DNA of 11,726 bases, from the NCBI GenBank assembly GCA_021545595.1, contig JAJRVG010000001.1, positions 1-11,726 on the forward strand, in the 5' to 3' direction. A model generated the notes under the pieces. The model made no database searches, was not told where the DNA came from, and saw nothing but the letters and a program-made list of their open reading frames with translations. The stretch comes from Zetaproteobacteria bacterium. Its GTDB lineage: Bacteria > Pseudomonadota > Zetaproteobacteria > Mariprofundales > Mariprofundaceae. The first letter of the stretch is position 1, and every line of letters starts with the position of its first letter. A program made the position numbers and the translations under genes. Below are positions 1-7,416 of the stretch, in pieces.

Positions 1-1143
1 ATCGGTCAGCAGGCATTCATGCTTACAGATGCCTTCAAACGGTACGTGGTAGGCCTCTTTCAGGCGAGCAAGAATGTAGTTGGCATTAAGCACTGCATCT
101 TCAGCAATTTTGTGGATGTGATCCTTTCCGAATGCGGCAATATAGGCTGCCGCCCGCAGCAGGACTCCCACCTGACCGATAGAGCCGAGTACGGGCCCGA
201 TAGATGATTCATCGCTATGGATGATCAGGTAGGTATCACCGCTCTTTTTGATGCGTGGTGTCGGCAGATATGGAGCCAGAGATTCATTAACCACGACAGG
301 GCCACCGCCGGGGCCACCACCACCATGTGGGGTGGAGAAGGTTTTATGGACATTGATATGCAGGCAATCAATGCCCATATCACCCGGCCTGGCGATACCG
401 ACCAGTGCATTGAGGTTGGCACCATCACCATAGACAAAACCGCCAGCCTGATGAACAAGTCTGCAGATTTCAGCAATATCGGATTCAAACATACCGGTGG
501 TATTGGGATTGGTCAGCATCAGCGCTGCGATGTCTCCATCCAGATTTGCTTTCAGCTCTTCAAGGTCAATGCGACCGTTGGCCAGTGATTTCAACTCTAC
601 CGTCTGCATACCGCAGAGGGCTGCTGAGGCCGGGTTGGTACCGTGTGCAGAGTCGGGAACCAGCACCTTGTTACGGTGTGCTTCCCCGCGTGATTCCAGT
701 GCCGCACGAATCATCATCAGCCCGGTCCATTCACCATGCGCGCCGGCTGCAGGTTGCAGGGTTACATGTGGAAGTCCGGTGATCTCACCCAGCCAGTTCT
801 GCAGCTCAAACAGCAGTGCCAGCAAGCCCTGAACACTCTCTTCCGGCTGATCCGGATGAATGTTAGCAAGGCCGGGAAGGCGAACCAGTTGCTCATTAAT
901 GCGCGGGTTATATTTCATGGTGCATGAACCGAGCGGGTAGAAGCCGGTCTCAATGCCGTGATTCCATTGCGAAAGGCGTACGAAGTGACGAACAGCCTCC
1001 GGCTCTGAAAACCCCGGAATATTGGCCTGCTTTGTGCGGGCAAAGGCATCCAGCTCGTTTGAGAGAGGGGCAGTCACACCCGGAAGGCTGATACTGGTCG
1101 ATTTCTCATGTGCATGCTCAAAAAGAAGAGGCTCCTCATGCAT
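1..1143 (-). CDS. gcvPB: Glycine dehydrogenase (decarboxylating) subunit 2, P-protein beta chain, 3' end cut off
   Basis: This subunit carries the PLP lysine of the two-subunit P-protein, which decarboxylates glycine and passes the aminomethyl group to lipoyl-GcvH. The frame is open from 1143 to base 1 (381 codons); about 100-130 C-terminal residues should lie outside. Visible family signatures are GFYPLGSCTMKYNPR near the N-terminus, PAAGAHGEWTG, DSAHGTNPASAA, and the PLP-lysine segment HINVHKTFSTPHGGGGPGGG. I chose the ATG at 1143 because the 22 residues it adds (MHEEPLLFEH...SISLPG) resemble the usual GcvPB N-terminus (PLIFE...SLP). The alternative is GTG at 1077, which overlaps the gcvPA stop as GTGA. 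Neither start has a clear Shine-Dalgarno sequence, so coupling to gcvPA translation is likely. Identity is secure; the start is less so. Confidence 0.93.
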   Translation of the reverse strand, partial: MHEEPLLFEHAHEKSTSISLPGVTAPLSNELDAFARTKQANIPGFSEPEAVRHFVRLSQWNHGIETGFYPLGSCTMKYNPRINEQLVRLPGLANIHPDQPEESVQGLLALLFELQNWLGEITGLPHVTLQPAAGAHGEWTGLMMIRAALESRGEAHRNKVLVPDSAHGTNPASAALCGMQTVELKSLANGRIDLEELKANLDGDIAALMLTNPNTTGMFESDIAEICRLVHQAGGFVYGDGANLNALVGIARPGDMGIDCLHINVHKTFSTPHGGGGPGGGPVVVNESLAPYLPTPRIKKSGDTYLIIHSDESSIGPVLGSIGQVGVLLRAAAYIAAFGKDHIHKIAEDAVLNANYILARLKEAYHVPFEGICKHECLLTD

Positions 1144-2522
1144 GAGACCAGATGTGCCGGAGTAGTTTGAGACGGTAATTGTGCACTCTCCAGCAGTTTC
1201 AGATAGCGGCCAACATCTTCTGCCTCAGTCATCTCCGTGGTGGCCACCAGCAGATGCCTGGATTCAGCCGAACCGTCCAGCTTATCCAGCGGGATACCTG
1301 CAAAAATATGTTCTGCTCCCGCTCTAGCCAGGAAGGTGTCACGATGGCTCCGGTCTTTGAAACTGAGCACGGTTTCGTTGTAGTGGGCGCCATCGGCGGC
1401 CTGTATACAGGCGGGCAGGTTGCTGACAAGCATCTGCAGGGCAGCGGCTGAGTGCTCAGCAACCGTTTTCAGTCCGGCATCACCCATCAGCGACATGTAG
1501 GTGGCTGTGGCGGTACACATCAATCCCTGATTGGAGCAGATGTTGGATGTTGCCTTCTCACGACGAATATGCTGCTCGCGGGTTGATAGTGTCAACACAA
1601 AGCCACGTTTGCCGTTGGCATCAGTAGTCATGCCGCAAACGCGGCCGGGCATCTGACGCAGAAATTTCTGTGTGCAGGTGAAGAGGCCGAGGTGAGGCCC
1701 GCCAAATCCCATCGGGATACCCAGCGCCTGACCGGAACCAACTACAATATCGGCACCATATTCACCGGGGGGCCTGATCAGCGAAAAGGCTGTTGCATCT
1801 GAGAATGCAACCACCATCAGTGCACCGGTCTCATCACATTTTCTACGAATTTCAGCCAGATCATAAACCGAGCCGTAGAAGTCCGGATACTGGACAATAA
1901 TACATGCGGTTGCTTCATCAACAGTGGCACAAACCTTCTCCACATCTGTCGAAAAACTGTCGTTGTCTACAATGATGATTTCGCCGCCCAGATGGAAGAT
2001 GTAGTTGCGCGTTACGGCACGATAGCGTGGGTTTACACTGCCTGCGATCACCACTCTATCCCGGCGTTTAACACGCCGCGCCATCAATGCAGCCTCGGCC
2101 ACACTGGTTGCAGCGTCATACATGGAAGCATTGGAGACATCCGTGCCGAGCAGGCGGGCGATCATGGTCTGGAATTCAAACAACGTCTGCAACGTACCCT
2201 GTGCGATTTCCGGCTGGTAGGGCGTATAGGCAGTCAGGAACTCACCACGGGAGATGACATAATCTACAACCGCAGGAATAAAGTGGTGATAGGTGCCACC
2301 ACCGAGGAAGCAACGGCTGTTGCCGGCATGGTGGTTCCTCTCTGATGCCCGTGTGAACTTCCGCACAATAGCTGCCTCAGAGAGAGCATCAGGCAGATCC
2401 AGACTGCCTGGCTTATGGTGAAAGCTGGCAGGGATGTCGGTAAACAGTTCACGCATGTCAGATACGCCGATGGTATCCAGCATTGCTGAGCGGTCTGCAT
2501 CAGTGTGCGGCAAAAATCTCAT
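1074..2522 (-). CDS. gcvPA: Glycine dehydrogenase (decarboxylating) subunit 1, P-protein alpha chain
   Basis: This is the partner chain of GcvPB in the split P-protein of the cytosolic glycine cleavage system. The start MRFLPHTDADRSAMLDTIGV is typical of the family, as are the blocks FLGGGTYHHFIPAVVDYV, TAYTPYQPEIAQGTLQTLFE and MYDAATSVAEA. The 482 residues exceed the usual 440-450. The excess is a C-terminal tail of about 35 residues (SQTTPAHLVSCMRSLFFLS...AFRV) that overlaps the gcvPB start region in another frame and looks unlike the family, so the ancestral stop may have been lost by an indel. No good Shine-Dalgarno precedes the ATG. The 70-bp gap to gcvH upstream holds an inverted repeat. 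The PLP lysine is on GcvPB. Confidence 0.95.
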   Translation of the reverse strand: MRFLPHTDADRSAMLDTIGVSDMRELFTDIPASFHHKPGSLDLPDALSEAAIVRKFTRASERNHHAGNSRCFLGGGTYHHFIPAVVDYVISRGEFLTAYTPYQPEIAQGTLQTLFEFQTMIARLLGTDVSNASMYDAATSVAEAALMARRVKRRDRVVIAGSVNPRYRAVTRNYIFHLGGEIIIVDNDSFSTDVEKVCATVDEATACIIVQYPDFYGSVYDLAEIRRKCDETGALMVVAFSDATAFSLIRPPGEYGADIVVGSGQALGIPMGFGGPHLGLFTCTQKFLRQMPGRVCGMTTDANGKRGFVLTLSTREQHIRREKATSNICSNQGLMCTATATYMSLMGDAGLKTVAEHSAAALQMLVSNLPACIQAADGAHYNETVLSFKDRSHRDTFLARAGAEHIFAGIPLDKLDGSAESRHLLVATTEMTEAEDVGRYLKLLESAQLPSQTTPAHLVSCMRSLFFLSMHMRNRPVSAFRV

Positions 2523-2538
2523 GGTAATGTTATTTCAC

Positions 2539-2583
2539 CACAAAGGCACCAAGGCACGAAAAAAGAAAATATATGCCTTTGTG
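2539..2583. repeat. Inverted repeat between gcvH and gcvPA
   Basis: CACAAAGGCA (2539-2548) is a perfect inverted match to TGCCTTTGTG (2574-2583), with a 25-base A-rich loop. The surrounding text (ACCACAAAGGCACCAAGGCACG) resembles fragments near 9285 and 5830 and the dispersed 'cacaaaggcacgaag' type of intergenic repeat. It fills most of the gcvH-gcvPA gap. On the transcribed minus strand it would form a hairpin, but no T-run follows the stem, so a processing or stability role is more likely than termination. Confidence 0.7.
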
Positions 2584-2592
2584 TCTTTGGGG

Positions 2593-2970
2593 CTACTCCT
2601 TTAAAAATTTGGCGTATGCGGCTGCATCCATCAGGTGTGATGTGTCACCATCGGTCACTTTGACTTTGACTATCCACCCATCGCCGTAAGGATCTTCATT
2701 GACTGTCTCAGGCGAGTCTTCCAATGCTTCATTCCCCTCGATGATTTCGCTGGCAACAGGTGCGTAGACATCAGATACGGCCTTGACTGACTCGACAACG
2801 GCAAAGGCATCGCCGATAGCCATGACGCGGCCCTCTTCGGGCAGCTCGACAAACACAATGTCACCCAGTGCCTCCTGTGCATGATCAGTGACGCCGAATG
2901 TGGCACTGTCACCTTCGATCCGGACCCACTCATGATCTTTGGTGTATTTAAGGTCAACAGGAATAGCCAT
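2593..2970 (-). CDS. gcvH: Glycine cleavage system H protein (lipoyl carrier)
   Basis: GcvH is the small lipoylated shuttle that carries the aminomethyl group from P-protein to T-protein and is re-oxidised by L-protein. The product is 125 residues, the usual size, starting MAIPVDLKYTKDHEWVR. The lipoyl lysine is K63 in VVESVKAVSDVYAP, and VTDHAQEALGDIVFVELPEEG is the standard upstream block. The frame is open upstream to 3018, but the ATG at 2970 is preceded by GAGGAG (2978-2983) seven bases away and gives the canonical N-terminus, so the 16-residue extension is rejected. It lies 66 bp after gcvT in the same operon. Confidence 0.97.
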   Translation of the reverse strand: MAIPVDLKYTKDHEWVRIEGDSATFGVTDHAQEALGDIVFVELPEEGRVMAIGDAFAVVESVKAVSDVYAPVASEIIEGNEALEDSPETVNEDPYGDGWIVKVKVTDGDTSHLMDAAAYAKFLKE

Positions 2971-3036
2971 AATAGTTCTCCTCGCATCGGCATCTTTTCC
3001 CCTCAGACTTTGTTGCAAGCGTCCAATTTGATACCC

Positions 3037-4137
3037 TTATTTTCTTACATTACTGCGTACAAATGGTGTTCTGGTTCGTTCTGCCGGAACGGCTCTGCCA
3101 CGAATATCGATCGAAAGCGCACCTGCCCCGGCATACTCAGGCTCAACATAGCCGATGGCAACCCCTGCACCCGCAAGCGGGGAGTGCATGCCGGAGGTAA
3201 CTTCGCCGACCTCTCTGCCATTAGCAATAATTTTATAGTGTTCGCGGGGAATGCCACGACCGGTCAGCTTCAGCCCAACCAGAGCCTGCCTTGCTCCGCT
3301 CTCTTTTCTCGCTTCAACAGCACTGCGTCCGATAAAATCATCTTTATCCAGCCTGGTGATCCACATCAGCCCGGCTTCGACGGGGGTGACGCTGTCACTG
3401 ATCTCATGCCCGTAGAGGGCGTAACCCATCTCGGTGCGCAGCATGTCACGCGCAGCCAGACCGATGGGAACAGCACCCATGTTTTCCAGTGCCTGCCAGA
3501 TGGCTGTGGCACTGCTGTTAGGCAGGTAGATTTCAAACCCGTCCTCACCTGTGTAACCGGTACGGGAGACAATGGCCTCCGCGCCCTGAAGCGTTGTGAC
3601 AGCAAAGCGGTAGTAGCCGATCGCATCAAGATCAATCTCTGTGATCTTCTGCAGCAGCGCCTGGGCCTTTTCACCCTGAAGTGCCAGCAGTGCGGTCTCA
3701 TCCGATTCATCGGCAACAGTAACGTCAAATCCGACTGCCTGCTGTTGCAGATGAGCGACGTCCCTGTGCCGGTTGGCTGCGTTGATACAGAGATAGTAGC
3801 TGTTCCCATCGATACGGTAGGTAGTGATGTCATCAATAAAACTGCCCCGGTCATTGAGCAGAGCAGAGTACTGAACCTGTCCATCCACCAGCCTTGAAAC
3901 ATCATTGGTGGTGACATGTTGGAGGAAAACCAGTGCATCCGGCCCTGTCACACGAACCTGCCCCATGTGTGAGATGTCAAAGATACCGGCCTCTCCACTG
4001 CGCACGGCCTGATACTCTTTCAGGGCTCCCAGTGGATATTGTACCGGCATCTCAAAACCGGCAAACGGCACCATCTTTCCACCCAGTCTGATATGCTCAG
4101 CAAACAGGGGTGTCTTTGCCAGTTTGTTGTCGCTCAC
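3037..4137 (-). CDS. gcvT: Aminomethyltransferase, glycine cleavage T protein
   Basis: GcvT transfers the methylene group from aminomethyl-lipoyl-GcvH to tetrahydrofolate, releasing ammonia. The 366 residues match the family length. Signatures are the N-terminal TPLFAEHIRLGGKMVPFAGFEMPVQY, GIFDISHMGQ, the NDRGSFIDD segment with the catalytic aspartate (D102/D103), RTGYTGEDGFEIY, and the C-terminal domain with EVTSGMHSPLAG and IGYVEPEY. Translation begins at a GTG that overlaps the folD stop as GTGA (4134-4137), pointing to translational coupling. Its product, 5,10-methylene-THF, is the FolD substrate. Confidence 0.97.
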   Translation of the reverse strand: MSDNKLAKTPLFAEHIRLGGKMVPFAGFEMPVQYPLGALKEYQAVRSGEAGIFDISHMGQVRVTGPDALVFLQHVTTNDVSRLVDGQVQYSALLNDRGSFIDDITTYRIDGNSYYLCINAANRHRDVAHLQQQAVGFDVTVADESDETALLALQGEKAQALLQKITEIDLDAIGYYRFAVTTLQGAEAIVSRTGYTGEDGFEIYLPNSSATAIWQALENMGAVPIGLAARDMLRTEMGYALYGHEISDSVTPVEAGLMWITRLDKDDFIGRSAVEARKESGARQALVGLKLTGRGIPREHYKIIANGREVGEVTSGMHSPLAGAGVAIGYVEPEYAGAGALSIDIRGRAVPAERTRTPFVRSNVRK

Positions 4138-5021
4138 CCTTCATCACCAACGGTTTGTTCACCAACATGGCTGTGGAAAGCGGCAATGGTGTTGTGGAGG
4201 AGCATGGTGATGGTCATCGGGCCGACACCTCCCGGAACCGGGGTGATCCATGATGCGCGTTTCGAAGCCGCTCTAAAATCAACATCACCGGTCAGTTTTC
4301 CATTCTCCAGCCGGTGAATACCAACATCAATAACAATAGCACCCTTCCTGATCCACTCGCCCTGAATGAGTCCCTGTTTGCCGGCTGCAGCCACAACAAT
4401 ATCCGCCCGCTCAATGTGAGATTTCAGGTCTCTGGTAAACCGGTGGGTGACGGTCACGGTCGCACCCGCCAACAGCAGCTCAAGGGCCATCGGGCGCCCG
4501 ACCATGTTGGATGCGCCGACAATCACGGCCTCCTGGCCATGCAGGTCAATACCGGCCTCCTCCAGCAGTTTCATACAGCCGAACGGAGTACAGGGCCTGA
4601 GTGCTGGAATACGAACAGTCAGGCTGCCGATATTATAGGGGTGGAAGCCATCAACATCTTTACCGGGATCAATGGCGATAATAATGGTTTCTGAATCAAT
4701 ATGGTCGGGAACAGGCAGCTGAACAAGAATGCCATCAACGCGCGGGTCACGGTTCAGTTCACCGATCAGGCCCAGAATATGCTGCTGGGTGGTATCGGCA
4801 GGCAGCTCGTGGGAGAAAGAGATGATCCCCACCTTTTCACACGCAAGCTTCTTGTTTTTTACATAGACGCGGGATGCAGGGTCATCACCCACCAGAATCA
4901 CAGCCAGACCCGGAGCCCGGCCATGTCTGCTGTGCATGGCCTCAATCTCTTTCTGCATATACTGGCGCATACGATCTGAAAGCGCTTTGCCATCAAGAAT
5001 TTTTGCTGTTTCACTGCTCAT
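4134..5021 (-). CDS. folD: Bifunctional methylenetetrahydrofolate dehydrogenase / methenyltetrahydrofolate cyclohydrolase
   Basis: FolD interconverts 5,10-methylene-THF and 10-formyl-THF, linking glycine cleavage to purine and formylmethionine synthesis. From the ATG at 5021 the product is 295 residues, close to the usual 285-300. Motifs are VGDDPASRVYVKNKK (with the catalytic Tyr and Lys of the YVxxK type), GILVQLPVP, PGKDVDGFHP, the NADP-binding GASNMVGRPMA, and the C-terminal PVPGGVGPMTITMLL. The frame is open up to 5117, but the extra residues are basic, not family-like, and encoded in a palindromic repeat, so I take MSSETAKILDGK as the start despite no clear Shine-Dalgarno. It is the first gene of the operon and divergent from the VOC gene. 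Confidence 0.95.
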   Translation of the reverse strand: MSSETAKILDGKALSDRMRQYMQKEIEAMHSRHGRAPGLAVILVGDDPASRVYVKNKKLACEKVGIISFSHELPADTTQQHILGLIGELNRDPRVDGILVQLPVPDHIDSETIIIAIDPGKDVDGFHPYNIGSLTVRIPALRPCTPFGCMKLLEEAGIDLHGQEAVIVGASNMVGRPMALELLLAGATVTVTHRFTRDLKSHIERADIVVAAAGKQGLIQGEWIRKGAIVIDVGIHRLENGKLTGDVDFRAASKRASWITPVPGGVGPMTITMLLHNTIAAFHSHVGEQTVGDEG

Positions 5022-5084
5022 AAGGGTGCGGATTGTTACAGGATTGATGGGTTGGGTAAATGCTGTTCTTATCATCCGGCTACA

Positions 5085-5177
5085 AGCTCCTGCCTTTCGC
5101 CTTGCATCGCTACGCAAGAGCGCGGTCTTGCGTAGCTTACGAGCTCATGATATTCGCTCGCCCCACTTCCTGTGGGT
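5085..5177. repeat. Palindromic intergenic repeat, family B, copy 1
   Basis: This lies in the divergent folD/VOC intergenic region. It contains a perfect 9-bp inverted repeat, CTACGCAAG (5110-5118) against CTTGCGTAG (5127-5135) with an 8-base loop, and a smaller hairpin CCCAC-TTCCT-GTGGG (5162-5176). It aligns with 5615-5712 through CTGCCTTT, ATCGCT, GCTTACG, CA.GAT.TTC and the closing TGTGGG/TGCGGG. Promoters of both folD and the VOC gene should lie in 5022-5248, but I cannot place -35/-10 boxes with confidence. Confidence 0.65.
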
Positions 5178-5248
5178 AATGGGTATCGCTATTCGTGCTT
5201 TTATGGTGATGAAGGGCCAATCTTGCCGTTGAAACAGGAGGAGCAGTT

Positions 5249-5605
5249 ATGCGTTTGCATCATGTGGCAGTTGTTGTGAGTGATCTGGAGTGCTCGGCAC
5301 GGTTTTATGAACAGGTGATAGGTCTGGAGCAGGGTCTTCGCCCTGATCTGGGGTTTCCCGGGCTGTTTTACAGGCTGGGTGAGGAGCAGCAGCTTCATTT
5401 GATGCAGATTGATGATCCCTGTAATGGTCATCCCAGGCCGGAGCATGGTGGAAGAGATCATCATTTTTCACTTTCTATCGACAGTTTAGACAGGCTGATC
5501 TCCAGGCTGGATGAAGCGGATGTTCCGTATACAAAAAGCAGATCGGGTCGTGCGGCGATCTTCTTCAGAGACCCGGATGGCAATGCAATTGAAATTATTC
5601 AATAG
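5249..5605 (+). CDS. VOC-superfamily (glyoxalase/dioxygenase-fold) metalloprotein, specific function unknown
   Basis: The 118-residue product has the size and layout of a single-chain VOC (glyoxalase I / bleomycin-resistance fold) protein made of two beta-alpha-beta-beta-beta modules. Candidate metal ligands in the usual positions are H5 (MRLHHVAVVV), H50 (LHLMQ), H72 (HHFSLSI) and E115 (DPDGNAIEII). The N-terminal module includes SARFYEQVIGLEQ, and the C-terminal module ends with FFRDPDGNAIEI, a typical VOC closure. AGGAGG (5236-5241) lies seven bases before the ATG. The gene stands alone, divergent from folD, between two direct copies of a palindromic repeat. The substrate cannot be told: it could be a glyoxalase-like lyase, a thiol transferase or a dioxygenase. 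The nearby glutathione gene gshA fits glutathione-dependent detoxification, but that is inference. Confidence 0.88.
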   Translation: MRLHHVAVVVSDLECSARFYEQVIGLEQGLRPDLGFPGLFYRLGEEQQLHLMQIDDPCNGHPRPEHGGRDHHFSLSIDSLDRLISRLDEADVPYTKSRSGRAAIFFRDPDGNAIEIIQ

Positions 5606-5610
5606 ATACG

Positions 5611-5636
5611 CAAAAGGCTTCCTGCCTTTTGCTTTT
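5611..5636 (+). terminator. Possible weak intrinsic terminator after the VOC gene
   Basis: CAAAAGGC (5611-5618), loop TTCCT, then GCCTTTTG (5624-5631) form a perfect 8-bp stem, followed by CTTTT. It begins five bases after the VOC stop codon. The T-run is short, and the stem overlaps the start of the family B repeat, so it may be part of that repeat instead. Confidence 0.45.
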
Positions 5637-5712
5637 AATCGCTGCGGCGGCACATGTCCACCTTCGCTTACGGCTTCACGATGTTCAGCCGCCGCACATC
5701 CATGTGCGGGCT
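5615..5712. repeat. Palindromic intergenic repeat, family B, copy 2
   Basis: Same family and orientation as 5085-5177, so the VOC gene sits between direct copies. It contains the perfect hairpin CCGCACAT-CC-ATGTGCGG (5692-5709), and TGCGGCGG near 5643 pairs with CCGCCGCA near 5689. The core GCTTACGGCTTCACGATGTTC aligns with copy 1. The hairpins are kept although their sequences differ between copies. Confidence 0.65.
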
Positions 5713-5757
5713 GGGGGATACACCTGTTCATGTGCTGCCTGATGATTTGCTCCAGCT

Positions 5758-5812
5758 CGTCATGCCGGGCGTGACCCGGCATCCATGGATTCCCGATCAA
5801 GTCGGGAATGAC
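5758..5812 (+). repeat. Double-hairpin REP-like element (CGTCAT...ATGAC)
   Basis: Hairpin 1 is TGCCGGG-CGTGA-CCCGGCA (5763-5781). A spacer with the palindrome ATCCATGGAT follows. Hairpin 2 is ATTCCCGA-TCAAG-TCGGGAAT (5789-5809). The ends CGTCAT and ATGAC are inverted. The layout is the same as at 9932, 10242 and 10706, although the stem bases differ. It lies in the VOC/gshA gap (5606-5952), which otherwise holds only repeats. Confidence 0.8.
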
Positions 5813-5848
5813 AATCTCTTAGTTATCTTTTCTTCTCTGTGTCTTTGA

Positions 5849-5898
5849 GCCTGAAGGTGAATTGTGAAACAAGAGAGGCTCCCTTGGGGGATTGTGGT
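5849..5898 (-). repeat. 50-bp inverted arm downstream of gshA (stem-loop repeat family C)
   Basis: Read on the minus strand, this matches 7361-7410 at 48 of 50 positions by my alignment, in the opposite orientation, so it and that copy flank gshA as inverted arms. The unit is ACCACAATCCCCC, GGGAGCCTCTC, a small stem TTGT-TTC-ACAA, then TTCACCTTCAGGC. A third copy lies at 9238-9285, and the GGCCGAA-stem units at 9339, 10001 and 10833 share the flanks GGG..CCTCTCTT and AATTCACCTT. Confidence 0.85.
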
Positions 5899-5952
5899 TC
5901 ACTCTTTTTTTGCCTGTGATCTATTCTTCGTACGCCTCTGTAGTTTAAGCCC

Positions 5953-7299
5953 CTACGGGTGCATCGCCTCAATAAAGATGCGATCAATATCCCGGTTCCA
6001 GTGGCCGTGGTAGGCATCCAGCCATGTTTCTGCCTGTGTCTTTCTGTGTGTGACAGCATGAATCATCGGCTTGAGAAAAATTGATTCATCTTCCCCATGG
6101 CTATTAAAACTGCCAATCCGCTCAAGGCCGCCGCGGGCGATATCGAGCATCTGTTCACACAGCCTGTGTACGTCTCTGTTCCTGAAAGGTGCTGAGAAGC
6201 CCGTACGGGGAACTTCACTGCGTAGCTGCATCACTTCGGTGTGTGTCCAGTCGGTAATCATCTGCCAGGCCTGCTCCAGGGCAGCCTCATCATAAAGGAG
6301 TCCTTTCCACAGGGCCGGCAGTGAGCATACCCAGGGCCAGAGGCCTGCATCTGCGCCGCGCATCTCGAGAAACTGTTTCAGACGTACTTCGGGGAAGAGT
6401 GTGCCGACGTGAAGCTCCCAATCATCCATGGTCGGAAATTCGCCCGGCAGTGCCGGGAGCCTGCCCTGAAGAAAGTCACGAAAGCTCTGACCCGAGCAAT
6501 TGATATATTCTCCATTACGAAGAATAAAGTACATCGGAGCATCAAGTGCCCACTCGCTGTAGCTGTCAAAGCCGAAGCCGTCCTCAAAAACAGATTCGGG
6601 GATTCCAGTTCGGGCCGGGTCGGTATTCAGCCAGCAGGCCGCCCGGCTTGAAAGAAAGCCGGAAGGTTTACCATCAACAAATGGGGAGGCAGCGCAGAGT
6701 GCGGTGACAAGCGGTTGCAGGCAGCAGGCAACGCGCATCTTTTTAGCCATGTCTGCCTCGGAGGAGAAATCAAGATTGGCCTGTACTGTTGCCGTGCGCA
6801 GCATCATGTCCAGGCCACGCTCTCCAACCATCGGCATGTAGGCCTTCATGACCGCATAGCGAGCCTTTGGCATCCACGGGATTTCATCCTGTGACCATTT
6901 TGGCTGAAAGCCCAGGCCAAGGAATCCGATGCCCAGCTTTTCTGTTGCATCTTTAAGCAGTGCAAGGTGATTCTGTGTTTCCATGCATGTTTCATGGGTG
7001 GTTTTCAGCGGAGCGCCGGAGAGTTCGAGCTGGCCGCCGGGCTCAAGGGTAATGGAGGCCAGGCCTCTCTGGATGGCAATGATGTTACCCTCTTCAAACA
7101 TGGGGGTGCCGGAATGTTCCAACAGAAGTTCAAGCAGGGCTTTAATGCTTTTGGACCCCGGATATGGGACAGGTTTCAATGAATCTACACAGAAGCCGAT
7201 CTTTTCGTGCTCAGTACCGATCCGCCATTCACTCTCTGGCTTGCAGCCTTTTGAAAAGAGTATAGCGAGGTCATCTCTGCTGATGGGTGCATTCTCCAT
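5953..7299 (-). CDS. gshA: Glutamate-cysteine ligase, plant/alphaproteobacterial type
   Basis: The enzyme joins glutamate and cysteine with ATP, the first step of glutathione synthesis, in the cytosol. The 448-residue product matches the plant-type (GCS2-like) class: WRIGTEHEKIGF near the N-terminus, SITLEPGGQLELSGAPL, MMLRTATVQANLDFSSEADM, PFVDGKPSGFLSSRA, and LFPEVRLKQFLEMRGAD. The frame continues upstream to an ATG at 7395, but those 32 residues come from the family C repeat and a short linker and are not family-like. MENAPISRDDLAILF at 7299 is the sensible start, though its Shine-Dalgarno is weak. No gshB is in view. The gene stands alone, convergent with the VOC gene, and is bounded by inverted repeats. 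Confidence 0.93.
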   Translation of the reverse strand: MENAPISRDDLAILFSKGCKPESEWRIGTEHEKIGFCVDSLKPVPYPGSKSIKALLELLLEHSGTPMFEEGNIIAIQRGLASITLEPGGQLELSGAPLKTTHETCMETQNHLALLKDATEKLGIGFLGLGFQPKWSQDEIPWMPKARYAVMKAYMPMVGERGLDMMLRTATVQANLDFSSEADMAKKMRVACCLQPLVTALCAASPFVDGKPSGFLSSRAACWLNTDPARTGIPESVFEDGFGFDSYSEWALDAPMYFILRNGEYINCSGQSFRDFLQGRLPALPGEFPTMDDWELHVGTLFPEVRLKQFLEMRGADAGLWPWVCSLPALWKGLLYDEAALEQAWQMITDWTHTEVMQLRSEVPRTGFSAPFRNRDVHRLCEQMLDIARGGLERIGSFNSHGEDESIFLKPMIHAVTHRKTQAETWLDAYHGHWNRDIDRIFIEAMHP

Positions 7300-7360
7300 G
7301 GCCACGACTCTAGGGTGTCGCGTGCAGCATATAAAAGCTTTTTCATTATGAAGAGTTTTA

Positions 7361-7410
7361 ACCACGATCCCCCAGGGGAGCCTCTCTTGTTTCACAATTC
7401 ACCTTCAGGC
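7361..7410 (+). repeat. 50-bp inverted arm upstream of gshA (stem-loop repeat family C)
   Basis: Partner of 5849-5898 in opposite orientation. It includes TTGT-TTC-ACAA (7387-7397). The upstream ATG (7395) of the over-long gshA reading frame falls inside this arm. Its first 48 bases match 9238-9285 at 45 positions. Confidence 0.85.
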
Positions 7411-7416
7411 AAAGCC

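Noticed and set aside
2881..3897. Long plus-strand frame of 338 codons
   Set aside because: It lies opposite gcvH and gcvT, which have full family signatures; it is an antisense shadow.
5022..5248. Glycine riboswitch ahead of the folD-gcv operon
   Set aside because: The region consists mostly of a palindromic repeat; I see no conserved tandem glycine aptamer cores.
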